DNA of 13,980 nt from an uncultured Eubacterium sp. (GCA_900545725.1 URAI01000064.1:1-13980), one strand, 5' to 3'; positions 9,001 to 13,975 are shown, numbered from the stretch's first letter. Notes: generated by a model from the letters alone, not told the origin. Made by a program: numbers and translations.

Positions 9001-10391
9001 TAAAGGTTATGTTAAATACTTCCAAAGAAGGAGAGGTTGCATTAGTTCAGGATAAGGATGAATTCAAGGCGGCTCTTCCATATAGTGATTACAGATTATA
9101 TTCAGCCTCAGAATTGTCAACAGTGGTACAGCCTTATACAGGAGCAGGAAAGCTTACACTTACAACATTACAGTGGGAAAAAACAAAGTATAATGATGAA
9201 CACACAGTACATACAGAACATAAGTGGGATGAAGGAGTAGTAACAAAGAAAGCCACATGTACAGAAGCCGGAGAAAAGACGTACACATGTACAGTATGTA
9301 ATGCGACCAGGACAGAAAAGATAGAGGCAGCAGGCCATAAATACAGTACAGAATGGACAATAGATAAAGAAGCGACATATACAGAGCCGGGAAGTAAGTC
9401 ACATCATTGTACAGTGTGCGGAGCCAGAACAGATATTACAGAGATTCCTGTAATTAAGGAGAATAAGGATGATAATGCCAAGACAGATGTTACAGTCAGT
9501 CAGGGTAAAGATGCTCCTGATACAACATTTGATGAGTCAGATGAGGAATTAACTGATAAAATACTTACAGAGGACGAAAAGATTCAGGCAGCCGGCAAAG
9601 ATATTAAAATTAATCTTTCAATAAATAATATCAGTGATAATGCATCAGATGAAGATATTAAGCTTATTAAAAACAGACTTACAGTATCGCAGAAAGTAGG
9701 AATGATTCTTGATATTAAGTTAAACATGACTATTGGTGCAGATAGTAAGCAGGTATATGAAACAGCTCAAGAGATTACACTTAGTGCAGAAATACCGGAA
9801 GAGCTTCTTAATAATAATTCTGATATTATAAGAAAATATTCAGTTATCAGGATACATAATAGTAAAGCTGAGATTCTTAAATCAGAATATAATGCTCAGA
9901 CTAAGAAGATAACATTTAAGACAGACAGATTTTCAACTTACGCTATTATCTATGAAGATACTAAGAAAGATAATACACAAGATACAACAAAGCCAGCCGG
10001 AGGTAATACACAGGAGACAACAAAGCCGACTGGAGGTAATACACAGGAGACAACAAAGCCGACCGGAGGTAATACACAGGAGACAACAAAGCCGACTGGA
10101 AGTAATACACAGGAGACAACAAAGCCAGCCGGAGGTAATACACAGGAGACAACAAAACCGACCGGAGATAATACGATATTATCAACAGATATAACTAATA
10201 GTTCAATACAGCCAACAGCTACAGAAAATATTAACTCTCAGGAGAATCAGACAATAACAGCATCTGACAGTGATGTTAATACGGGAGACAGTATTTCTGC
10301 AGGAAAGGCAGTTGCTATTATTATGATGATGATGTCATGTATTTTGGCAATGTGTGTAGTGATATTAAAAAAGAAAAACAGAAATATTTAA
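3078..10391 (+). CDS. Giant cell-surface pectinase: pectin methylesterase (CE8) fused to pectate lyase (PL1), anchored
   Basis: This 2437-residue protein is predicted to be secreted and surface-held, and to convert methyl-esterified homogalacturonan into unsaturated oligogalacturonides. The ATG at 3078 follows AAAGGGAG by 8 nt and opens a signal peptide: basic residues 1-13, a hydrophobic core at about 14-30, and probable cleavage after VNAA (about 41-42). Order of regions: related beta-type modules at about 45-182, 199-352 and 620-741, each ending in Tyr-Phe/Ile-Arg/Lys-Ser-Ile; three transthyretin/CNA-B-like repeats (about 357-620); a further beta-rich domain (757-955); two fibronectin-III-like domains (about 962-1150); an Ig-like domain (about 1160-1252); CE8 (1255-1560); PL1 (1629-2035); two Cys-containing modules (about 2048-2123); a beta-rich domain (about 2130-2296); a Thr/Pro stalk (2302-2366); and a C-terminal anchor (2401-2437). 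Both catalytic domains keep their main active-site residues, except a Gln-to-Ser change in CE8. It appears monocistronic, flanked by terminator-like hairpins. The catalytic assignment is firm; the roles of the accessory domains are inferred. Confidence 0.95.
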   Translation: MGRKVKKQGGLRRVAAVLMAVAMVLSVMPVEPGLFSITVNAAEKLSAVWTTADSVLKDTNNTEADSVKGGTLTNNNGNVIDISDANTFTKRTSNGDFLVNGGVELSLPVVSKAKTCTITLVSYNDITSDSHSITVDGMKDTSISKSGSGWLTYTITGTPDGSGNTVTIKTNSQEYFRSIEVNSSSSLAVTDAAFADGHMSAEWTYNNGTISAANNSTSSIQSTTGTYTNESGDVLYVAAETGKFQPDSTTNKRIQINKSTKLTLPVIGDKAVMTIVVNKNGIGSDKDNVLTEQYLALTGTGLLRAECTSVKTYEDDGNYKVATIECYLDGEEGELTLEVLSNTYFRSIGIACEEVSTTTISGSVTSRSDIPEGTQVVATNKITGLTYKSDINDGKYSIEVPAEDTQMEYELTLSNPEYQITSDITTCTVSTADTEGKTIDLTVIKLSTCIVTGNINGIADNYDISNMKLVFDTDEATDYEPEITVDKDNKTYSAKLEKGLAYKLSVQGINDYEITSDVTGLVYTQDSTLDINLGLKSVYTVTVKLPDEPDLTNAELTYIYTNNEDGYIYQFNSAEDIRLRNGSYTLKLAGDFLAQPYSIKSGADVIVNGNEVSQTLGFELVTEWSFVYSNDGNYYKDTINGTTGYYNGLYIDATSGKLTPNGSTPNSAQFNTGAKISVPVTGKCTISVEAYDKTYALYTIGGTAADTTQAVSTYQYTDKNAGTVDIVSTGNAYIKSIKVVYAAKDVEYKEQAEMPQVYTYGNADSLVVQPEGQRLVLTQTGGSLGTTTNADKTTNINTSVSFYGFNETSDINKLTADIIIEDCGNSSSNGIFFGAFNKDYIVTTGIRKGSELKMIYSKSESDLTGASGGVTGNYPVGTVVTFTVEKSDTELIITATPKGGQTQTAKFDYSKNLLFKKNGKNTAVSYGFVLAGVKAVVKNMTYTSADGKVLYDQNDCYQAAGVAPVVKSVKAKAAATRDYIDVSWENETEAQLDGMYALQVSTDKGNTWTDVDTAITEKSYRYNISEAGDYQFRVCGKLGVNGDRNTYAVSDNINVIAALDSVVLNISSTADKVNLTWDAVNKATEYDIYRYSYDDTQDNAKKIATVNKCEYEDSDVAAEMPYYYYAVANSYINGVLDNWSNPSETVWTVPSAGHTSDYVYEDEAVGFTITKRSYNTVYDGKLTIEGVVEKQANVTLKINGTEAGNTDAAAKGTFSFEDKQLSAGRNNVELLFTDKNGKVTRETFNYVYLTDYQKVVDAKFTGNDGDKVNGIETYKTVQAAVDSVSSANSERVIILVKEGDYEEHLIVSSPYITLIGEDSEKTRIFYDTKEWVGGDMGLRCAVKINATATGFSAENLTIENTYKYLGNGTISNESCDALRNDAANASYINVRILGYQDTLCANGGTQYYYKCYIAGNVDFIYGNEPRALFNDCKLVFRYNANKNSGYVCAPKTGASAAYGLTFNNCQVVSEEGCSGSKYYLARPWGQDAYITWINCYMGKMIRANSANPYSDMSGALASKARFYEFGSFGPGYAINVNRRQISKSKADSMITASYLGWDPYSAVTDIGTEYIGNISTQTDNKYVEKEYVSDTYSENEGNDKGLDAYTQEGYAQSANTTGGGLLKESSKNYYTVDNAEDFLKAIQSVKKSGMASVIELTADIALGDKEVNNFQDYSAFITAHKQAPLTHPTLLKTGVSMLKLENMSNLTIYSKNGAKITHTCVDITGSNNIIIRNIEFDEIWEWDDETQGGYDRNDWDYMTIEKGSFDIWIDHCTFYKAYDGVIDIKTPTDSSNVTISWCEFLPASEDNVFFDAMMNIMKDNPDNYPYYKHLLEEGMTDRQIYNYAYGQKKTHLLGQSDTDTSAKNITATFANNYYKNSMDRMPRLRYGTAHVYNCIMDAQDLRDMRLDIENTVGSTLAQKIVSNGASSNCGAHMLLENCYMSGMTNVLISGNGESSAGYINAVNTIYKLDNKAADLKVMLNTSKEGEVALVQDKDEFKAALPYSDYRLYSASELSTVVQPYTGAGKLTLTTLQWEKTKYNDEHTVHTEHKWDEGVVTKKATCTEAGEKTYTCTVCNATRTEKIEAAGHKYSTEWTIDKEATYTEPGSKSHHCTVCGARTDITEIPVIKENKDDNAKTDVTVSQGKDAPDTTFDESDEELTDKILTEDEKIQAAGKDIKINLSINNISDNASDEDIKLIKNRLTVSQKVGMILDIKLNMTIGADSKQVYETAQEITLSAEIPEELLNNNSDIIRKYSVIRIHNSKAEILKSEYNAQTKKITFKTDRFSTYAIIYEDTKKDNTQDTTKPAGGNTQETTKPTGGNTQETTKPTGGNTQETTKPTGSNTQETTKPAGGNTQETTKPTGDNTILSTDITNSSIQPTATENINSQENQTITASDSDVNTGDSISAGKAVAIIMMMMSCILAMCVVILKKKNRNI
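6840..7757 (+). other. CE8 pectin methylesterase domain (residues 1255-1560)
   Basis: This domain hydrolyses methyl esters of galacturonate, releasing methanol. The right-handed beta-helix motifs are clear: GYQDTL with Q1396 and general acid D1397, GNVDFIYGN with nucleophile D1418, and LARPWG with R1482 and W1484. The 21-residue gap between the two Asp matches plant PME (D136 and D157 in carrot). The first catalytic-site glutamine of the family (Q113 in carrot, in QAVALR) falls on S1374 in SCDALR, with the family spacing of 23 residues to D1397 preserved. The other catalytic residues are intact, so the domain is probably active but may have altered oxyanion stabilisation. Confidence 0.92.
7962..9182 (+). 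other. PL1 pectate lyase domain (residues about 1629-2035)
   Basis: This domain cleaves de-esterified polygalacturonate by calcium-dependent beta-elimination. Seen directly: WIDHC at 1768-1772, DGVIDIK with D1779 and D1783 in the positions of the calcium ligands E166 and D170 of PelC, a following TISWCEF strand, LLGQSD, and DRMPRLRYGTAHVYN. In the last motif R1880 is the likely catalytic arginine (R218 of PelC). The domain lies about 70 residues after CE8, joined by a polar linker rich in Asn, Thr, Gly and Tyr. That close tethering suits sequential action on the same chain. Confidence 0.9.
9219..9446 (+). other. Two Cys-containing H-x-W/CxxC surface modules (residues about 2048-2123)
   Basis: The first copy has HKWDEG at 2048-2053, ATCTEAG with C2061, and a CxxC pair at C2071/C2074. 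The second has H2087, W2093, ATYTEPG and a CxxC pair at C2111/C2114. The second copy has Tyr where the first has its leading Cys, so its putative metal or disulfide site is incomplete. Modules of this pattern recur near the C-termini of Clostridia surface proteins. Their function is not known to me, and metal binding is only a possibility. Confidence 0.6.
9981..10175 (+). repeat. 33-bp in-frame tandem repeat encoding a Thr/Pro-rich stalk
   Basis: There are five full copies of an 11-codon unit (consensus TTKPTGGNTQE, copies beginning at 9981, 10014, 10047, 10080 and 10113) and a sixth partial copy from 10146 to about 10175. Copies differ at only a few bases (act/acc/gcc, ggt/agt/gat), which suggests recent expansion. 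Because the unit is a multiple of three, slippage would lengthen or shorten the stalk without a frameshift. Such linkers commonly hold catalytic domains away from the wall. Confidence 0.92.
10278..10388 (+). other. C-terminal anchor, possible non-canonical sortase sorting signal (residues 2401-2437)
   Basis: NTGD (2401-2404) is followed by a hydrophobic segment at about 2411-2430 with four consecutive Met codons, then the basic tail KKKNRNI. The three-part layout matches a sorting signal, and the residues before the span resemble the TGD part of the PKTGD-type motifs of Lachnospiraceae. The expected proline and Leu are absent (DVNTGD). It is either a divergent sortase substrate or a plain C-terminal membrane anchor. 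Confidence 0.55.
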
Positions 10392-10430
10392 TTAAAAATA
10401 AGTATGATGACTAATTAAATAACAGACTAA

Positions 10431-10572
10431 GAGGACTGTCGCATTAATGGAAATCATACAATATGTAGATATTAAAGATTAATACGATATAATGGTCAAA
10501 ATATAATTTGATTAAGATATCTTTATTAACATCCATATTGTATGCAATTCTGTGATATGCGGCAGTCTTTTT
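10431..10572. repeat. MITE-like nested inverted repeat, possible terminator of the pectinase gene
   Basis: Outer arms GACTGTCGCAT (10434-10444) and ATGCGGCAGTC (10557-10567) pair over 11 bp with one G-U. Inner arms CATACAATATG (10455-10465) and CATATTGTATG (10534-10544) pair perfectly over 11 bp. Between them lie 68 AT-rich bases. Five T follow the right outer arm (10568-10572). The ends resemble, from memory, GACTGTCGCA-type termini of some Clostridia insertion sequences, so a short non-autonomous element is plausible. It starts 43 nt after the pectinase stop and could serve as its terminator. No transposase is present. The rest of 10392-10726 holds only the promoter listed next. Confidence 0.45.
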
Positions 10573-10633
10573 GTGAGTGCAGATATTATTGTATTAAAAG
10601 AGCAGAGTTTTCGTTTTTGTAAAAGGTTATAAA

Positions 10634-10662
10634 TCGACAAGGACATTAATATATGGTACAAT
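10634..10662 (+). promoter_or_regulatory. Promoter of the GT-C glycosyltransferase gene
   Basis: TCGACA (10634-10639) and TACAAT (10657-10662) are each one base from consensus and separated by an ideal 17 nt. A start near 10669 gives a leader of about 58 nt ending in an AAGGA ribosome binding site (10714-10718), 8 nt before the ATG at 10727. Confidence 0.6.
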
Positions 10663-10726
10663 AATTTTTATGCTTTTTAAGAGAAGGCATATGATATGTG
10701 AACAAAAATAATTAAGGATTTATAAA

Positions 10727-12577
10727 ATGGAAGAAAAAAGTTTTTTTAAAGAGCTGATAAGTGAATTTGCGGTTATGGGTATCATACCCTTGCTTTTTGT
10801 TACTAATCTTTTGGTATTTAACTGGAAAAATACAGTCCTTAACAGTAATAATTATGCGATATTTTTAGGGGTGCTTATTTTTGCAGCTACTGCAGAGATT
10901 ATATATATATTAACGCATATTTCAGGATTGAATACGCAAAAGATTAAAGCTTTCTGGAAAAAACATAAGATAATGATTATTGGGCTTGTAATTATATGTA
11001 TTACAAGACTGCCATATATTAATACACTTCCAAGATGGGATTCAGGTGAGTACTATTACAGACTTACGGAAGGGTTGAAAAACTGTACATTTGACAGCTT
11101 CATAGATTTTCAGAAGAACTTTGCGTTGTGTGGTCATCCTACACTGATATTCAGTATTATTTATCTGATAGGTGAGATGGTATTTCCTGGAGAGGTAATA
11201 GGTGTTAATCTCGTATCACTTGTGCTTACACTTATTGCATTCTGGTGTGTATACAAAATCTTATTAAGAGTATTAAGAAAAACTACATATGGTAATGCGG
11301 CAGTATTTACGATAGTTTTGTCATTTGCACCGCTTGTATACAGTTCATTTTCATATTTTACACCAGATTATCCGATGGCAATGTTTATAATATATGTAAT
11401 TTATGCATGCACATATAACAGACCACTTATTGCAGGCTTCTTTAGTATGGCATGTTTCCAGACGAAAGAAACCGGAATGGTATTAATAGGCGGATACGTT
11501 CTTGGGATATTATTTCATTATAAGTTTAAATATGGATATAAGGGTTCCGGTAAAAATTATATCGGTGAGATTTTAAAGGATGCGAGATTGTATTTCATAT
11601 TCGTTGCGGCTGTGATACAGTTCCTTTATAACAGATTTATCGGTGGGGTGTCACAGTGGACACAGAATTCCAATGAAACGGCTGGACTTAGATGGGATAA
11701 TAACGGAACTAACTGTCTGGGTTTTAATCCTGATTATATAGCAATCAAGTTAAAACAGCAGTTTTTATTGAATTTTAACTGGGTAATCTTATTAATTATC
11801 ATTGGAGGTTTTATATTTTTCCTTTTAAAAAATGGAAAGAGGGTACATCTGAACCTTAAATATATTGAACTTGTAGCGGCATTTATATGTTATGTGGCAT
11901 TTTCATGTATTTATATAACTGCATCACTGGCAAGATATAATGTTGCAGGAGATATATTACTCTATATACTTATGTTTGGTATTCTTAACAGAATAGCAGA
12001 TAATTATAAGCAGGCATATATATCAATTGTCTGTGGCATTCTGGCATTTATCCAGTGCTTCTTTACATGTGATCCGGTTACAACAGCAGTATTTTTAAAA
12101 CTCAATCTTGGCAATTCAGCAATTATATATGTAGGTGATACAACTAAAGATATGATGTATGGTGATTATCTTGTATACAATACACAATATATAATGATTA
12201 ATAAATCAATAGATGAGGTGCTTAAAAGAACAGGATATAATCCACAGGAGTATGATGCTGTGGTATCAGATAATAATGGAGCATGTATAACAGGTAATTC
12301 AGCGGTATTTTTATATAATTGGGATATGAAAAAGCACAAACGTGTATTTTATGAAAATGACAATACTATAGCTATGCCGGAGACGTTACAGGTAAGGAGC
12401 CTGCCATTATATGACCTTAAGGAAAAAGCGGTTCTTATATACCTGCCTTATAATGGCAATGTTACTAAAGAAGATATGCTTGAGTCAGCAAATGAGTACT
12501 ATGAAGTCGGAGAAGAACAGGAAGTGCAGACCGTGCAGGGTTGTATCTATTATTACGACATGACTCTAAGAGAATAA
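10727..12577 (+). CDS. Polytopic membrane glycosyltransferase, GT-C fold (GT39/ArnT/PMT-like)
   Basis: This 616-residue integral membrane protein has about 12-13 predicted membrane spans up to about residue 448, then a soluble tail of roughly 165 residues. After a span at about 82-100 comes PRWDSGEYYY (102-111). An acidic residue here, in the first large outside loop, is the hallmark of GT-C enzymes that use lipid-phosphate sugars; D105 or E108 is the likely catalytic base. HPTLIF at 137-142, TPDYPMAM at 212-219 and LARYN at 401-405 also fit this superfamily. Sugar donor and acceptor cannot be read from the sequence. Family members transfer sugars to wall polymers, lipids or proteins on the outer membrane face. 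The ATG at 10727 has AAGGA 8 nt upstream and its own promoter, so it is probably not co-transcribed with the pectinase, although it could modify surface proteins of that type. The tail is unlike anything I recognise. Confidence 0.75.
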   Translation: MEEKSFFKELISEFAVMGIIPLLFVTNLLVFNWKNTVLNSNNYAIFLGVLIFAATAEIIYILTHISGLNTQKIKAFWKKHKIMIIGLVIICITRLPYINTLPRWDSGEYYYRLTEGLKNCTFDSFIDFQKNFALCGHPTLIFSIIYLIGEMVFPGEVIGVNLVSLVLTLIAFWCVYKILLRVLRKTTYGNAAVFTIVLSFAPLVYSSFSYFTPDYPMAMFIIYVIYACTYNRPLIAGFFSMACFQTKETGMVLIGGYVLGILFHYKFKYGYKGSGKNYIGEILKDARLYFIFVAAVIQFLYNRFIGGVSQWTQNSNETAGLRWDNNGTNCLGFNPDYIAIKLKQQFLLNFNWVILLIIIGGFIFFLLKNGKRVHLNLKYIELVAAFICYVAFSCIYITASLARYNVAGDILLYILMFGILNRIADNYKQAYISIVCGILAFIQCFFTCDPVTTAVFLKLNLGNSAIIYVGDTTKDMMYGDYLVYNTQYIMINKSIDEVLKRTGYNPQEYDAVVSDNNGACITGNSAVFLYNWDMKKHKRVFYENDNTIAMPETLQVRSLPLYDLKEKAVLIYLPYNGNVTKEDMLESANEYYEVGEEQEVQTVQGCIYYYDMTLRE

Positions 12578-12651
12578 TATCTGGCAGTAAACATATATAT
12601 TGTTAAAAAGTTATCAAAAAATACACATTTTGTTCAAAAGTTGGACTGAAT

Positions 12652-12678
12652 TTGGTCACAAAATTTAGGTACTATAAT
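12652..12678 (+). promoter_or_regulatory. Promoter for the candidate small RNA
   Basis: TATAAT at 12673-12678 is a perfect -10. TTGGTC at 12652-12657 is a fair -35 with a short 15-nt spacer (TTTGGT would give 16). It lies 75-100 bases after the glycosyltransferase stop and no gene on + follows it, which points to a non-coding transcript starting near 12685. Confidence 0.45.
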
Positions 12679-12683
12679 AAATG

Positions 12684-12898
12684 TAAAGAGCAGTGAGCTT
12701 TTTATAAACACTTTTTTTCATAAAAACCTTGTAGCATTTCCCCAATATAATAACTGACCACTATTATATTTGCTACAACACTTTTTCTCCTTATTTACAG
12801 CAGGCGCCCAAATGACCGTAAATGCCTGTTGTAAAAAAGAGGGATGCCACAGAATAATTGCATCAGATATGCAGCTATTCTGTGACATCCCTCTTTTT
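12684..12898 (+). ncRNA. Candidate structured small RNA, about 214 nt, class not recognised
   Basis: A promoter-like element just upstream and a strong terminator at the end delimit the transcript. Hairpin 1 pairs TTGTAGCA (12729-12736) with TGCTACAA (12771-12778) and AATATAATA (12744-12752) with TATTATATT (12762-12770), with TTTCCCC (12737-12743) bulged on one side and a CTGACC-containing loop. Hairpin 2 pairs TTTACAGCAGGC (12794-12805) with GCCTGTTGTAAA (12824-12835) around an 18-nt loop that also contains TGACC. ATTTAC (12793-12798) could instead pair with GTAAAT (12818-12823), so two folds compete. Hairpin 3 is the terminator. The 5' and 3' ends do not pair, arguing against 6S RNA. The length is in the range of the raiA RNA of Firmicutes, but I cannot confirm membership. 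The minus-strand reading frame over it has no ribosome binding site. Confidence 0.5.
12834..12898. terminator. Bidirectional-looking terminator hairpin
   Basis: AGAGGGATG (12838-12846) pairs with CATCCCTCT (12886-12894), then after one C-A mismatch CACAGAATA (12848-12856) pairs with TATTCTGTG (12876-12884), and GCAT (12860-12863) with ATGC (12869-12872) around a 5-nt loop. TTTT (12895-12898) follows, and AAAA at 12834-12837 makes it symmetric, so it could stop transcription on both strands. It ends the candidate small RNA and any read-through from the glycosyltransferase. Confidence 0.8.
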
Positions 12899-13013
12899 AT
12901 TATGTGTCGTGCCCCTGTTGAGCCAGCCGAGTGAAATATAAACCATACACTATGCGGGAAAATACAATTATACAAAGCGGATACCATTATTTATAAGTTA
13001 ATAAAAATTATAA

Positions 13014-13066
13014 ATAAATGCACAAATCAAAAATTAACGGTGTAATTTTTAAATTTGTGCATTTAT
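13014..13066 (-). terminator. Terminator of the TrhA-like gene
   Basis: ATAAATGCACAAAT (13014-13027) and ATTTGTGCATTTAT (13053-13066) form a perfect 14-bp stem, extended inside by AAAAATTA (13029-13036) with TAATTTTT (13043-13050), leaving a 6-nt loop. Read on the minus strand it lies 43 nt after the stop codon of the gene ending at 13109 and is followed by T-rich sequence. Confidence 0.7.
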
Positions 13067-13108
13067 GGTATACAGATTGCTGAATATAGATAAAAGAAAT
13101 ATTTAATA

Positions 13109-13900
13109 CTATTTTATAGCCATAACAGTTATATAATAGTACATCATAATATAATGGCATAAGCTTCCGCCCATAACAAACAGATGGAATATCTCATGTG
13201 AACCGAAGTTCTTGTGGATTGAGTTAAATATTGGAAGCTTTAAAGCATATATTATACCGCCTATGGTATATATAATTCCACCAACAAGAAGCCATCCGAA
13301 AGCTCTGGCGGGAAGTGCGGCGAGTATCTGAGGAAATGCAAGTACACATACCCAGCCCATAGCTATATATAAAACAGATGAAATCCACTTAGGACATGTT
13401 ACCCAGCAAAGTTTAAAAATAATTCCGCAAATGGCAATTCCCCATACAATCGAAAGAAGCATATATCCTGTAGTTCCATGAAGTACAACAAGGCATATAG
13501 GGGTATATGAACCTGCAATAAGAATAAATATCATACAATGGTCTAATTTTTTTAAAATCCTGTTAAATTCTGGTGAAATATCAAATGTATGATATGCTGT
13601 ACTTGCACCATACAGTAAAATCATGCTTATGATAAATATACCAAGTGAAGCTGCGTTAAGAAGATGTCCTGTATTAGCCGCCTTAAGTATAAGAGGTGCA
13701 GCTCCAGCAATAGACATTATCATTCCGATAAAGTGGGTAATAGAACTTCCCGGGTCTTTAATTGAAAAGTGGTAAGGCTTTTTATATTCTTTGGAATAGC
13801 TATTAGTACTTCTATTAATATAAGATGATTTATCTGTATTGTAAGCAGTTGCATGTATATAGTTATCTTTTGTATTGTGATTTAAGATTGTCGTTTTCAT
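13109..13900 (-). CDS. trhA: Hemolysin III / PAQR-family membrane protein (TrhA/YqfA-like)
   Basis: This 263-residue, roughly seven-span membrane protein belongs to the bacterial branch of the PAQR superfamily, whose members carry a metal site inside the bundle. Conserved signatures: ASTAYHTF with H104 after the second span, LDHCMIFILIAGSYTP with D120 and H121, and SHEIFHLFVMGGSLCHY with H235, H239 and H249. The His/Asp set is the expected metal-binding constellation. Family proteins have been linked to membrane fluidity in bacteria; the name hemolysin is historical. I chose the ATG at 13900 because GGAGGT lies 4 nt upstream; an in-frame ATG at 13942 would add 14 residues without such a site. 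The first 43 residues are polar, rich in Asn, Thr, Ser, Lys and Tyr, and longer than the short tails of most relatives (usually about 210-220 residues in all). It is convergent with the upstream genes and has its own terminator. Confidence 0.9.
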   Translation of the reverse strand: MKTTILNHNTKDNYIHATAYNTDKSSYINRSTNSYSKEYKKPYHFSIKDPGSSITHFIGMIMSIAGAAPLILKAANTGHLLNAASLGIFIISMILLYGASTAYHTFDISPEFNRILKKLDHCMIFILIAGSYTPICLVVLHGTTGYMLLSIVWGIAICGIIFKLCWVTCPKWISSVLYIAMGWVCVLAFPQILAALPARAFGWLLVGGIIYTIGGIIYALKLPIFNSIHKNFGSHEIFHLFVMGGSLCHYIMMYYYITVMAIK

Positions 13901-13910
13901 ACTAACCTCC
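13901..13910 (-). promoter_or_regulatory. Ribosome binding site that fixes the TrhA-like start
   Basis: On the minus strand GGAGGT (13905-13910) stands 4 nt before the ATG at 13898-13900. The upstream in-frame ATG at 13942 lacks a comparable site. Confidence 0.8.
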
Positions 13911-13937
13911 ATTTCTTGGCAGCTTTTGTTGCGAAGA

Positions 13938-13975
13938 GGCAAAGAAAAATTTGCGCAGGCAATTTTTCTTCTGCC
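13938..13975. repeat. Inverted repeat upstream of the TrhA-like gene
   Basis: GGCAAAGAAAAATT (13938-13951) pairs with AATTTTTCTT-C-TGCC (13961-13975) with a single bulged C, and an inner GC/GC pair leaves a short loop. It sits about 40 nt upstream of the start codon, in the leader or promoter region on the minus strand. No T run follows on either side, so it is not a clear terminator; it may be a repeat or a leader structure. Confidence 0.5.

Noticed and set aside
9981..10175. Possible CRISPR array from regular repeats
   Set aside because: The repeats are contiguous without spacers, are multiples of three, and lie in frame within a coding sequence.
9952..10194. Alternative reading frames on both strands across the Thr/Pro stalk
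   Set aside because: They arise from the repetitive 33-bp unit inside the pectinase gene and encode simple repeats without start signals.
10669..10710. Short leader peptide ATG...TAA before the glycosyltransferase
   Set aside because: The 13-codon frame has no ribosome binding site, starts at or before the predicted transcript start and shows no attenuator-like codon bias.
12718..12987. 89-codon minus-strand reading frame over the candidate small RNA
   Set aside because: It has no ribosome binding site before its ATG, no recognisable domain, and runs straight through a perfect terminator hairpin and two other stems. The structure explains the sequence better than coding does.
13901..13942. 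Upstream start at 13942 for the TrhA-like protein
   Set aside because: No Shine-Dalgarno sequence supports it, while GGAGGT sits 4 nt before the ATG at 13900.
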